A stretch of 64,000 bases of DNA from assembly GCF_001898575.1 (NCBI RefSeq), contig NZ_MKUD01000001.1, positions 676,448 to 740,447 of the forward strand, read 5' to 3'. The position numbers and the translations under genes are program-made. Source of the stretch: Spirosoma sp. 48-14 (GTDB lineage Bacteria; Bacteroidota; Bacteroidia; Cytophagales; Spirosomataceae). This document shows, piece by piece, positions 28,288-37,190 of the stretch. The notes beneath the pieces were generated by a model. That model saw only the letters and a program-made list of their open reading frames with translations. It was not told the origin of the DNA and did not search any database. Each line of letters starts with the position of its first letter. The stretch's first letter is position 1.

Positions 28288-30081
28288 ATGAACTCGACAC
28301 GAACACGCTTTATTCTCTTTCTTGTACTTATTGGCCTGGTGGGCTGTCGCGTACAAAACAACCCTCCTGAACTTATCAGCATCGCTCCCAAAGAGGCTTT
28401 TGTAAGCGATAGTGTTCGATTAAAGGGGTATCAGTTTGGCTCAAATCCGGTTGTAACATTTAGCACCTCCAAGTCGATTGTGACGGCCCCTATCCAAAGT
28501 TATGATGACAATACAATCCTCATTCGGGTGCCTACAACTACTCCCGATATAAATCAGGTCAGAGTTCAAACGGATCAGGGTATATCGGATCCACTTCCCT
28601 TTACCGTCAAACAACCCCCACCGAGGTTGACCACAGTAACCCCTACCAACGGCTTGCCGGGTACAGTTGTGACCATTACAGGCAATTTTCTTAACCAGAT
28701 TACCCGCATTCGCTTCGATAACATCGATGCAATTGTAAAAGATAGTACATCAAATCAACTAACAGTTATTGTCCCGCCAAACACGCCACGCGGCCCATCA
28801 GCCCTCGCCGTTGAAACAAAAGGGGGCAATCTTACCACAAGATTTATTGTTGCCGGAACCCCACAAATTACCCGGATCAATCCTACACAAGCTAAAGCAG
28901 GAACGGCACTGATAGTACAGGGCAAAAATTTAACCGACGGTATTCTAAGTATAAATGGGCTCGTTACGGATAAAGCCGTCACAACGGTCACCGATACAGT
29001 AATCCGCACAACGATTCCGGCTACAGCTACCTCTGGCCTGGTGTCGGTTCGGGTTTTCGAAACCCTCGTTGCCACCAGTACCGATTCGCTAAAGATTATT
29101 GCACAGCCGTTTATTACCAACCTACTGGCGCGTGACGGCATTGCTGGCGATAAACTCATTATTCAGGGCCTGAATCTATCGAGTGTAACAAGCGTGTCGT
29201 TTGGCAGCGTGGTTGTTCCCTTCCGAATTCTTAGCAGTACCCAAATAGAAGCCACCGTACCCGCATTAACTAGTTCGGGCAACGTCACAATTTCGGCCAC
29301 TAGCGTTGGAGGCACAGCTACGGCTACCGACCCTTTTTTCTTTTACCTGCCTCCTTCGAATCTGTCTTTAACCCCAGCCCGACAATTGAATGGACGCCCG
29401 TTAACCGTTTCGGGTAAAAATCTGTATCGGATTACAGACGTGAAAGTGAGCGGTATAGCCGTACCCATTACCAGCCGCAATGAAGGCATCGATTTATTGA
29501 TTGGCATACCCGACAATGCCGTTAGTGGCTCTGTCACCGTAACCAGCCGGGCGGGTTCGGCATCTGTACCAATCATTATTGTTCAAAAACCAGTGGTTAC
29601 GAGTTTGCTTCCGGCCAAAGCGAGAGCGGGCGAACGGATTGTCTTAAACGGTGATTTCCTCCAGGATGCACAGATTTATTTTACTGGCTCAGCCAGTCCG
29701 GCAGCCGATGGTGGCAAAAATACCGATACCGAACGATGGGTACTGGTTCCTGCCGATGCGCAGGTCGGCCCGTTGCGGATTGTGAACATAGCGGGCGACG
29801 TCACAACAACGAGTTCGTTTACCCCCATTCGCCTGGCTACCATCACCGACTTTACGCCCAAAAGTGCAGCAGTTGGAGCCGAAGTTACTATAACAGGGCA
29901 AAATCTATCAACGATTACCGCTGTTCGATTCAGTGGAGGGAACTCTGCTCCTGCTACGTTCCGGCTATCGGGCAGTTCGCTCATTGCTACAGTGCCCACT
30001 GGAGCTACCACAGGGCAAATCTGTCTCACCAACGATGCAGGTACAAGTTGCACGAGTTCAAACCTTACAGTAACGAAGTAA
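28288..30081 (+). CDS. IPT/TIG repeat lipoprotein
   Basis: A 597-residue surface or periplasmic lipoprotein. The signal ends at the lipobox LVGC (Cys17). The mature protein is a chain of about seven immunoglobulin-like IPT/TIG domains of 75-85 residues, each opening with a phrase like ITRINPTQAKAGTALIVQG and closing with a GxVxVxT-type strand. Such proteins bind glycans or other proteins, as SusE/F-like partners do; no SusC/D pair is near. ATG at 28288 is chosen to place the lipobox at the usual distance. A -7-like TAATTTTA lies at 28241-28248. Confidence 0.85.
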   Translation: MNSTRTRFILFLVLIGLVGCRVQNNPPELISIAPKEAFVSDSVRLKGYQFGSNPVVTFSTSKSIVTAPIQSYDDNTILIRVPTTTPDINQVRVQTDQGISDPLPFTVKQPPPRLTTVTPTNGLPGTVVTITGNFLNQITRIRFDNIDAIVKDSTSNQLTVIVPPNTPRGPSALAVETKGGNLTTRFIVAGTPQITRINPTQAKAGTALIVQGKNLTDGILSINGLVTDKAVTTVTDTVIRTTIPATATSGLVSVRVFETLVATSTDSLKIIAQPFITNLLARDGIAGDKLIIQGLNLSSVTSVSFGSVVVPFRILSSTQIEATVPALTSSGNVTISATSVGGTATATDPFFFYLPPSNLSLTPARQLNGRPLTVSGKNLYRITDVKVSGIAVPITSRNEGIDLLIGIPDNAVSGSVTVTSRAGSASVPIIIVQKPVVTSLLPAKARAGERIVLNGDFLQDAQIYFTGSASPAADGGKNTDTERWVLVPADAQVGPLRIVNIAGDVTTTSSFTPIRLATITDFTPKSAAVGAEVTITGQNLSTITAVRFSGGNSAPATFRLSGSSLIATVPTGATTGQICLTNDAGTSCTSSNLTVTK

Positions 30082-30082
30082 T

Positions 30083-30121
30083 GTATTGGCAGGCATCGGA
30101 AACAGTCGTGCCTACCAATAC
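30083..30121. terminator. Bidirectional hairpin terminator
   Basis: GTATTGGCAGGCA pairs with TGCCTACCAATAC (one mismatch) around a 13-base loop, between convergent genes. Confidence 0.7.
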
Positions 30122-30127
30122 TAATGG

Positions 30128-31075
30128 TTACCGATTAACGCTATCAACCAATTGCTTCACGAGGACTTCATTGATTCGTACATAGCTTTCATGGGTCCAG
30201 CCAGCAACGTGTGGGGTTAACACGACTCGGTCCGATTGGCGAAGGTAGTTGAAGCTAACCTGTTGATCGGGTGTCAATTTGGCCAGTTTTTCATTTTCCA
30301 GAACATCCAGAGTAGCTCCCCGGATTTTGCCACTTTCGAGTCCGCGCACAACAGCTGCCAGCGATACGATTTCGCCCCGAGCTATGTTGTTGAGGTAAAA
30401 CGGTTTGGCAACCTGCTCAATAAACGCATCATTCACCCACATTCGGGTTTCATCGGTCAGGGGAATATGTAAACTGATTATATCCGCTTCTGCCATAACC
30501 TGCACCAGCGTTGCTTCTTCGGCAAATTCATCGCCGTAGTTGGTCAGAAACTTATCGTAAGCCAATACCCGGCATCCGAAACCGCTCAGCCGTTTTGCCG
30601 TGGCACGACCGTTGTTCCCATACCCAATTAGCCCGACGGTCAGGCTCCCGAGTTCATAGCCACGGTTTCCTTCGCGATCCCAGATGCCTTGTCGCACCTC
30701 CCGATCGGCTTTAAGAATATTGGCTAACAAGGCCAGAAGCATACCTACTGTATGTTCGGCTACCGCGTCCCGATTTCCGGTACCGGCATGAAACACGACA
30801 ATACCTCGCTTTTCGGCAGCCTCCAGATCAATTAAATCCAGGCCTGCTCCGGCCCGCCCAATAAACCGTAGATTAGGGGCATGGCTCAACAATTCTTGAT
30901 CGACCGTAGTTTTGCTTCGGATAATCAGTCCTTCAAATGGCTCAAGAGCAGTTATTAATTCAGCACGGCTGATTTTTGGTTGATAATCATATTGAAAGCC
31001 AGCTTCAGTGAGCATGGCAAAAAGCGACGGGTGCATCTCGTCGGCAATGAGAATAGATCGTTGACTCTGGAACAT
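30128..31075 (-). CDS. D-2-hydroxyacid dehydrogenase, SerA-like
   Basis: A 315-residue NAD-dependent dehydrogenase of the D-isomer-specific family. The nucleotide loop is GLIGYGNNGRATAKRL, followed by an Asp for NAD selectivity in LAYDKF. Catalytic residues are recognisable: Arg in NNIARGEIV, Glu in DVLENEKL and His in TPHVAGWTHES. It lacks the C-terminal ACT domain of full 3-phosphoglycerate dehydrogenases, so it may act as a short SerA or on another 2-hydroxy acid. The upstream side carries a family B repeat. Cytoplasmic. Confidence 0.87.
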   Translation of the reverse strand: MFQSQRSILIADEMHPSLFAMLTEAGFQYDYQPKISRAELITALEPFEGLIIRSKTTVDQELLSHAPNLRFIGRAGAGLDLIDLEAAEKRGIVVFHAGTGNRDAVAEHTVGMLLALLANILKADREVRQGIWDREGNRGYELGSLTVGLIGYGNNGRATAKRLSGFGCRVLAYDKFLTNYGDEFAEEATLVQVMAEADIISLHIPLTDETRMWVNDAFIEQVAKPFYLNNIARGEIVSLAAVVRGLESGKIRGATLDVLENEKLAKLTPDQQVSFNYLRQSDRVVLTPHVAGWTHESYVRINEVLVKQLVDSVNR

Positions 31076-31110
31076 CCGGGGTTATTCGTAACTTGCAGCA
31101 CGCATTAAGT

Positions 31111-31220
31111 AATTGACAATGAATAATGGATAATGAACATTGAATAATTGTATGGACAACCCATCCAATTCATGCATGACTTGCATTATCTATTAGTCAT
31201 TTTACATTATTCATTAATTC
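31111..31220. repeat. Period-7 hairpin repeat, family B, copy 2
   Basis: Words TAATTGACAATGAATAATGG and ATAATGAACATTGAATAATT on the left face CATTTTACATTATTCATTAA on the right. It separates the divergent dehydrogenase and pdxA-type genes. Confidence 0.65.
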
Positions 31221-31242
31221 TTGGCGAAACTACAAAAAGTAC

Positions 31243-32766
31243 ATGGAACAACGCCAACCCAACGAATCAAACCAACCCCGCACCAACCCATCAAACGGGT
31301 CGAAGTCTGATGCACGTCCTGCCGAAGCTCAGTCGCAGCCATCGACTGAACAACGGCCTGGCCATCAACACCCTAACAACCGTCAGGGTGCTCCTTCCCG
31401 AGATAATCGTTCAGGGAACAACACGCCCGACACAGACCCAACTAATCGGCCCGAAAGACCTCAAAAGCCCGTTCAGAATCAGCGTGAGAATCGGCAACAG
31501 AACGGGCGGCCAGACGATCAGCGTCAAAAAAACCAGCAGAATCAACGGGAAAATCGGCACGAAAACCGACAACCCAATCCGAATCAGCGGCCTAATGAAG
31601 CCCGGCAACGCGACGACAATCGACCCAGTCGGGAGCAAGCGCTTCCCCTGCCCCGCGTACAGGAATCGCTCCTGGGCGAAGCCACACTGCGCGATTTGAA
31701 CAACCAGCCGAACCAACCGGCCGAACATACCAGTCGTGAAGAACGATTAGTGATTGGCATTTCCCTGGGCGATTATAATGGCATTGGGCCCGAAGTTATT
31801 CTGAAGGCGTTACAGTACAACCGATTACAGAAAATCTGTACACCCGTTATTTACGGCTCCATGAGGATTTTGAATCGCTATCGCAATCTGCTCAATTTCA
31901 AAGATTGGAATCTGAACGGGGCTCAGTCGATAGGCCAGATCAGCCATAAACTAACCAACGTCATTACATGCTGGCCCGATCAGAATCAGGATATCCAGCC
32001 GGGTCACGTAACTCCCGAAGCAGGGCAGGCTGCGTTTGTCTGTCTACAGCGAGCCGTCGATGACCTGAAAGCCGGTAAGTTGGATGCACTCGTAACGGCC
32101 CCCATCAACAAGTACAATATTCAGTCGGAAGAATTTAAATTTCCGGGACATACAGAATACCTCGCTCAGGAATTTGACGTTCAGGACAACCTAATGTTTA
32201 TGGTCAGTGGAACCTTACGCGTTGGGGTCGTAACGGGTCATATCCCGTTGGGGCGGGTTCGCCAGAATATTACGCGGGATCGCATTGCCCAAAAACTTGC
32301 TCTGATGATGAAGTCATTACGACAGGATTTTGGCATCGACAGACCCCGAATTGCGGTATTAGGGCTTAACCCACATGCTGGCGAAGAGGGACTGCTGGGA
32401 AACGAGGAGCAGGAAATAATTAAACCGCTGCTTGCCGATTTACTGGACAAGGGCGAACTCGTATTTGGTCCCTATCCCGCCGACGGCTTCTTTGGCACAA
32501 GGGCTTACAAACACTTTGATGCCGTACTGGCCATGTATCACGATCAGGGACTGATTCCGTTTAAGGCAATTGCTTTCGAAGAAGGGGTCAACTTTACCGC
32601 TGGAATGCCCGCAGTCAGAACCTCTCCCGACCACGGCACGGCCTACGATATTGCGGGAAAAAATCTTGCCGATGAAACGTCTATGTTACAGGCTATTTAT
32701 ACCGCCATCGACGTAGCCCGACATCGTAAAGAGTTTATTGAATTGGAGGAAGGCGCACTCAAATAA
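31243..32766 (+). CDS. pdxA: PdxA family dehydrogenase with disordered N-terminal extension
   Basis: A 507-residue protein. Residues about 168-507 are a complete 4-hydroxythreonine-4-phosphate dehydrogenase domain (vitamin B6 synthesis, NAD-linked): ISLGDYNGIGPEVILKAL, the PINKYNIQ and FPGHTEYLA segments, GLNPHAGEEGLLG and MYHDQGLIPFKA with metal-binding His residues. Residues 1-165 are an unusual addition rich in Asn, Gln, Arg and Pro, with the repeated word NQRENR, predicted to be disordered. The extension uses the only plausible ATG in a long open frame and no other start close to the domain is obvious. yicC follows. Confidence 0.9.
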   Translation: MEQRQPNESNQPRTNPSNGSKSDARPAEAQSQPSTEQRPGHQHPNNRQGAPSRDNRSGNNTPDTDPTNRPERPQKPVQNQRENRQQNGRPDDQRQKNQQNQRENRHENRQPNPNQRPNEARQRDDNRPSREQALPLPRVQESLLGEATLRDLNNQPNQPAEHTSREERLVIGISLGDYNGIGPEVILKALQYNRLQKICTPVIYGSMRILNRYRNLLNFKDWNLNGAQSIGQISHKLTNVITCWPDQNQDIQPGHVTPEAGQAAFVCLQRAVDDLKAGKLDALVTAPINKYNIQSEEFKFPGHTEYLAQEFDVQDNLMFMVSGTLRVGVVTGHIPLGRVRQNITRDRIAQKLALMMKSLRQDFGIDRPRIAVLGLNPHAGEEGLLGNEEQEIIKPLLADLLDKGELVFGPYPADGFFGTRAYKHFDAVLAMYHDQGLIPFKAIAFEEGVNFTAGMPAVRTSPDHGTAYDIAGKNLADETSMLQAIYTAIDVARHRKEFIELEEGALK

Positions 32767-32774
32767 GTTATGTC

Positions 32775-32854
32775 GTTTACAGTTTTCGGTTTATAGTTGG
32801 CTAACGCAGGAAAGTAAGAACTTGATAGCCAGCTGTAAACCGAAACCTGTAGCC
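32775..32854. repeat. Period-7 hairpin repeat, family D
   Basis: Arms 32775-32803 and 32826-32854 (29 bp, five mismatches, mostly G-U in RNA) with words TTTACAG, TTTTCGG, TTTATAG, TTGGCTA. It lies in the gap between pdxA and yicC. Confidence 0.65.
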
Positions 32855-32871
32855 AGAAAACTATATATCGA

Positions 32872-33759
32872 ATGTTAAAATCAATGACTGGCTTCGGTAA
32901 TGCAACAGTAGAGGCTGGAGGCCTGTCTGTCACGGCTGAAGTTAAAACCCTGAATTCAAAATTCCTGGACATTTACTGTCGAATTCCGCGTCAATTCTCG
33001 GATAAAGAAATTGAGCTACGTGCCCTACTAACCCAGCACCTGGAACGTGGTAAGGTAGAGCTTTCCATTAACCTTACCCGAACGAATGTGGTACGGCCGG
33101 GTGTAACCATCAATCGCCCGCTGGTTCAGGCTTACGTTAGCGATTTAAAGGAAACGGCCAATACCATGCTTATGAGTATTCCCGACAGCAATATTCTGCA
33201 ACTAGCTCTCCAGCAGCCCAATGCGTATCTGACTGAGTCGGCCGATCCAGCCGCCGATGCTTCGGACTGGACAACGGTACAGACTGCCGTTCAGGAGGCT
33301 ATTCGCCGTTGCGATGCCTTTCGGAAACAGGATGGAGCCATGCTCGAAGGCAAGTTCCAGGAGTACATTCAAATTATTACCGATCGGCTGGCCGATGTAG
33401 AAGAACAGGATGTCCGACGGATTCCGGCCGTCCGTGATCGAATGCGCAATTCGGTTAAAGAATTGCTCGACAGTGAAACCTTCGATCAGAATCGGTTTGA
33501 GCAGGAATTAGTTTACTACGTGGAGAAGTTCGACATATCGGAGGAAAAAGTTCGGCTCAAGAATCACCTGGCCTACTTCCTTGAGGTTCTGATGGGCGAG
33601 GAAGCCAATGGCAAGAAACTGAATTTTATCTCCCAGGAAATTGGCCGCGAAATCAATACCATTGGCTCGAAAGCCAACGATGCAGCCATTCAGCGGCTGG
33701 TTGTCCAGATGAAAGATGAACTGGAGAAAATTAAGGAGCAGACAATGAATGTAATTTGA
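32872..33759 (+). CDS. YicC/YloC family endoribonuclease
   Basis: A 295-residue member of the YicC family, recently recognised as endoribonucleases. The conserved N-terminus MLKSMTGFGNATVEAGGLS and the core VKTLNSKFLDIYCRIPR are present, as is the C-terminal EIGREINTIGSKANDAAIQ with the acidic/His-type active region. Full length. Role in RNA turnover. Located after pdxA in the same direction, with a long hairpin between, so the two may be separately transcribed. Confidence 0.92.
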   Translation: MLKSMTGFGNATVEAGGLSVTAEVKTLNSKFLDIYCRIPRQFSDKEIELRALLTQHLERGKVELSINLTRTNVVRPGVTINRPLVQAYVSDLKETANTMLMSIPDSNILQLALQQPNAYLTESADPAADASDWTTVQTAVQEAIRRCDAFRKQDGAMLEGKFQEYIQIITDRLADVEEQDVRRIPAVRDRMRNSVKELLDSETFDQNRFEQELVYYVEKFDISEEKVRLKNHLAYFLEVLMGEEANGKKLNFISQEIGREINTIGSKANDAAIQRLVVQMKDELEKIKEQTMNVI

Positions 33760-33822
33760 TATACACTCCCCATAAATTCGCCTACATTCGAAGGTTACCT
33801 ATTCCTTTCATTGTCCTTTTTC

Positions 33823-34527
33823 ATGTGTAGAACTCGTCTGTTCGGTTTTGGATTGTTAATCTGTTGTTTTCTTTCCAGTTGTACGAAGTACGCTTTTCAT
33901 TTTATATCACCCGATTATAGGCCTGAACTGTTAAACCAGACTGCTGTAATAACCCCTTATCTATATCAAGGAATTATTCAATCTGGTAATAAGGTCGAGT
34001 TGAAAGACTCCTTAAATTATCAGGTTGCTACCTTGCTGGAAGAACAGCTTCCAAAGTATTTGACAGGCATAGAAAACATGCTGCCCATTAGTCTTTCTCC
34101 AAAAACTCGCCGTGATCTGGAAAAATATTTATTCAGCGTTCGGCTCGACAATGAGTATAATCTAAAGAAAACAAGACGGGTTAGGGTTCCTGAGCAAATT
34201 TGTGAAGAAATCCAGCAGGATGGAAGCCGATTTGTTATCGTGTTTGTCAGTGATGGCTTCTCTCGAACAATGAACAATTACAGTAGTTTAGCCTCATTAG
34301 AAAGAGTTACCAAGACAGCATTATCAGCGTCAGCGATGGTTCTTTCACCTTATCGTACAGGTATGACCAGTAGACGGTCTATTCAACCGCATTCTAGTAG
34401 CTTGGAATTATTTGTACTAGATGTACTAAAGCAGGAGATTCTGAAATACCAACGGGATAGACTTGATTTACCACCAACGAATCCTTTCACCATCAGACAA
34501 CATCTAACAGCGCTCTTTTTAGAATAA
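33823..34527 (+). CDS. Hypothetical lipoprotein
   Basis: A 234-residue lipoprotein of unknown function. The signal is LFGFGLLICCFLSSC, with the lipobox LSSC and the anchor Cys near residue 19. The mature part is mixed alpha/beta with no recognised motif; a hydrophobic stretch FVIVFVSDGFSR lies near the middle. The ATG at 33823 is preferred to a TTG four codons earlier. Base composition is more AT-rich than neighbours, so it may be a more recent acquisition. Between yicC and the alkyladenine glycosylase gene. Confidence 0.65.
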   Translation: MCRTRLFGFGLLICCFLSSCTKYAFHFISPDYRPELLNQTAVITPYLYQGIIQSGNKVELKDSLNYQVATLLEEQLPKYLTGIENMLPISLSPKTRRDLEKYLFSVRLDNEYNLKKTRRVRVPEQICEEIQQDGSRFVIVFVSDGFSRTMNNYSSLASLERVTKTALSASAMVLSPYRTGMTSRRSIQPHSSSLELFVLDVLKQEILKYQRDRLDLPPTNPFTIRQHLTALFLE

Positions 34528-34558
34528 ACACTGGTAATAGCTGTCTAGATCAATCACT

Positions 34559-35194
34559 ATGACTAAGCTCCCTCTTGAATTCTACCAATCCCACGACACG
34601 CTTACGTTAGCCCAGTTGTTACTGGGTTGCGAGCTGGTGCATGAATCGGTAGAGGGCACAACGGCGGGTATTATTGTTGAAACAGAGGGGTATCTGACGG
34701 GCGACCCGGCCTGTCATGCGTACCGACGGCAAACGATCCGCAATGCTGCCATGTTTGGCCCTTCCGGTACACTCTACGTCTATCAGATTTACAATCACTA
34801 CAATTGCATCAACGTCGTGACCGGGCCACAAGGCGTGGGTGAAGCGATACTGATTCGGGCTCTTGAACCTACTGAAGGCATTGACCTGATGGGACTTCGG
34901 CGAAACGAAGCGTTCAAAACCGGTTTTGCCCGCTACCGCAATAATGTCCTTGACCCAACTACTGCCCAAGGCCAGCGGAATCTGGCAAATGGCCCCAGCA
35001 AACTAACCATTGCTATGGGAATTGACCGGGCGCGGGATAATGGAGTATCGCTGACAAACGGGCCTCTCTACATACGCGGCCCCGTGCTACACGACTTCGA
35101 TATGGTTACAACCACGCGAATCGGTATAACCCACGGGGCCGATTTACCGTATCGATACTACATCAAAGAGAATCCGTTTGTCAGCAAGAAATAA
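34559..35194 (+). CDS. 3-methyladenine DNA glycosylase (AAG/MPG type)
   Basis: A 211-residue single-domain glycosylase that removes alkylated purines from DNA. The catalytic Glu is in IIVETEGYLTGDPACHA, and further family signatures are AMFGPSGTLYVYQIYNHYNC and the C-terminal GPSKLTIAMGIDR. Full length for the mammalian-AAG-type bacterial family. It faces the convergent comB gene with only 9 bases between the stops. Confidence 0.93.
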   Translation: MTKLPLEFYQSHDTLTLAQLLLGCELVHESVEGTTAGIIVETEGYLTGDPACHAYRRQTIRNAAMFGPSGTLYVYQIYNHYNCINVVTGPQGVGEAILIRALEPTEGIDLMGLRRNEAFKTGFARYRNNVLDPTTAQGQRNLANGPSKLTIAMGIDRARDNGVSLTNGPLYIRGPVLHDFDMVTTTRIGITHGADLPYRYYIKENPFVSKK

Positions 35195-35203
35195 TCGGTG
35201 ACC

Positions 35204-35908
35204 CTACATATTCACCAGCGCATTGCCACGCAATACGGGCACAACATCGTACAGATCATGCTGGAGGCAGTAGGGAATATCTTTTTGGATACCCAATCGC
35301 TGGAGTCTACGGATGTGTGAGGCATTTGCCATGTAGGCCACCAGGTTGTCTTTCCCCTGAGCATACAGCCGCCAGGCCATAATGGCGCTGTCTTCGGCCA
35401 TGGCATAACTATCTTTCAAGCGGTCGACCAGGGCACCGGCAAAGAGCGTATCTTCCAGATTCACCCGACCCTTCCAGCCTGCACAAAGCACCATGACATC
35501 GTAGCCCTCGGTTTTGAGGTAACGCACGATGGCATCCAGGTTCAGAAATGAGCCCACCAGCACTTTCACCGCCGACCGCGATCGGGTGATGGCCAGCGTA
35601 CCATTGGTGGTCGTCATAGCGATATTAGCGCCCCGAATCCGCTCGTCCATGTAGGTAAACGGAGAATTGTCCAGCTCGAACCCGTCTACCTTACGGGCAT
35701 TGCGTTCGGCAGCGGCCAGATAGCCGCGCTCCTGTAATTCCTTACATTCCTCGACTGTAGCGACGGGAATAATGCTGTTGACACCATACGCAAAGGCTGT
35801 CACCATGCACGAAGTAGCCCGAAATACATCTGCCACTACCACGATGGTATTTTCAACCGTGTGCAGATGGAGTAAATCGGGGGTAAAGCAAACGTCAATT
35901 TGTTTCAT
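35204..35908 (-). CDS. 2-phosphosulfolactate phosphatase (ComB family)
   Basis: A 234-residue ComB-family phosphatase. The family pattern is seen in VVADVFRATSCMVTAFAYG near the N-terminus, the GFELDNSPFTY segment, and MTTTNGTLAITRS. In methanogens it dephosphorylates 2-phosphosulfolactate for coenzyme M; bacteria carry it without coenzyme M, so the real substrate here is uncertain, perhaps sulfolactate metabolism or sulfonolipid synthesis, which occurs in Cytophagales. No sulfonate gene is adjacent. Confidence 0.85.
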   Translation of the reverse strand: MKQIDVCFTPDLLHLHTVENTIVVVADVFRATSCMVTAFAYGVNSIIPVATVEECKELQERGYLAAAERNARKVDGFELDNSPFTYMDERIRGANIAMTTTNGTLAITRSRSAVKVLVGSFLNLDAIVRYLKTEGYDVMVLCAGWKGRVNLEDTLFAGALVDRLKDSYAMAEDSAIMAWRLYAQGKDNLVAYMANASHIRRLQRLGIQKDIPYCLQHDLYDVVPVLRGNALVNM

Positions 35909-36031
35909 ATTGTCTGAACCTGGATTTATAGGATTTAACTGACCGGCCTTGACTGACTTTCGTTGAAAGCTATCTACTCAATTAAGGTTAGTCTGTTAAA
36001 TCCTGGAAACCCAGCCGGATCGCCGGAGCGA

Positions 36032-37123
36032 TCATTTTTTAACGAAGGGGAGTTTAACGACCTGGGCTTTGAGAAGCCGATCACGAACTTTTACGAAGAT
36101 TTCGGTGCCAGGTTTACTAAAAGCGGTTTTGATATAGCCTAAGCCTATGCCTTTACTCAGCGTAGGCGATTGCGTACCCGACGTTACTTCTCCGATTGGG
36201 TTGCCGTCGGCATCGGCCAATTCATAATGGCTACGGGGTACACCCCGATCAATCAATTCAAATCCGACGAGCCTGCGTGGAACACCCTGTTCTTTCTGTT
36301 CTTTCAGCACATCGGCATCAATGAAGGGGTGCGTAAACTTGGTAACCCAGCCCAGTCCCGCTTCAATGGGTGATGTTTCGTCGGTAATGTCGTTGCCGTA
36401 GAGGCAGTAGCCCATTTCGAGCCGGAGCGTATCACGGGCACCCAGACCAATTGGCTTGATACCGAAGGGTTCTCCAGCTTGCATAATGGCGTTCCAGACT
36501 GATTCAGCCTGATGGCTGGACACATAAATTTCGAATCCGCCTGCACCCGTATAGCCCGTTGCTGATATAATCACATTGGCGCATCCGGCAAAATCGGCTT
36601 TCTCAAATGTATAGTACTCCATCAACGCCAGATCGACTTTTGTAAGTGACTGTAAGGCTTCAGCAGCTTTTGGTCCCTGTACGGCAAACAGACAGGTATC
36701 GTCGGAGATGTTGGTCATCGTTACGGCATAATCCGACGCATACTGGCTGATCCAGCTCCAGTCTTTCTCGATGTTGGATGCATTCACGACGAGCATATAC
36801 TCCTGATCGCTAATCCGATAAACCAACAGATCATCCACTACACCACCCCGGCCGTTGGGCAGGTAGCTGTATTGCACTTTACCATCGTACAGAATACTGG
36901 CATCATTGGCCGATACGCGCTGAATCAGATCCAGGGCGCCCTCGCCTTTGAGCACAAACTCGCCCATGTGCGAGACGTCGAAGATCCCGACGCCATTGCG
37001 TACGGTGTTGTGTTCTTCCAGATCGGAGGAATAGCGAACGGGCATTTCGTAACCCGCAAACGGTACGATTTTCGCACCTAACTGCTGATGAATGTGATGG
37101 AGAGGAACTTGCTTGAGCGACAT
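36032..37123 (-). CDS. gcvT: Aminomethyltransferase (glycine cleavage T protein)
   Basis: A 363-residue folate-dependent enzyme, full length. It transfers the methylene group of glycine from the H protein lipoyl arm to tetrahydrofolate and releases ammonia. Landmarks: the N-terminal GAKIVPFAGYEMPVRYSS, DVSHMGEFVLKG with the catalytic Asp region, ATGYTGAGGFEIYV, and RDTLRLEMGYCLYGNDI. gcvH and gcvP are not in this window. No riboswitch fits the short leader. A promoter -7 element is at 37143-37150. Confidence 0.96.
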   Translation of the reverse strand: MSLKQVPLHHIHQQLGAKIVPFAGYEMPVRYSSDLEEHNTVRNGVGIFDVSHMGEFVLKGEGALDLIQRVSANDASILYDGKVQYSYLPNGRGGVVDDLLVYRISDQEYMLVVNASNIEKDWSWISQYASDYAVTMTNISDDTCLFAVQGPKAAEALQSLTKVDLALMEYYTFEKADFAGCANVIISATGYTGAGGFEIYVSSHQAESVWNAIMQAGEPFGIKPIGLGARDTLRLEMGYCLYGNDITDETSPIEAGLGWVTKFTHPFIDADVLKEQKEQGVPRRLVGFELIDRGVPRSHYELADADGNPIGEVTSGTQSPTLSKGIGLGYIKTAFSKPGTEIFVKVRDRLLKAQVVKLPFVKK

Positions 37124-37142
37124 GTGCGCGGAGGTTATCCGG

Positions 37143-37150
37143 CAAATTTA
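37143..37150 (-). promoter_or_regulatory. -7 promoter element of gcvT
   Basis: Minus-strand TAAATTTG, an exact TAnnTTTG, about 20 bases before the ATG at 37123. Confidence 0.5.
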
Positions 37151-37190
37151 CAAACAGATCACGGGTTTTAACGAAACTTCCTGCCCGAAG

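Noticed and set aside
37124..37190. Glycine riboswitch before gcvT
   Set aside because: Only 67 bases lie before the next gene and a promoter -7 element stands 20 bases from the ATG; there is no room for an aptamer.
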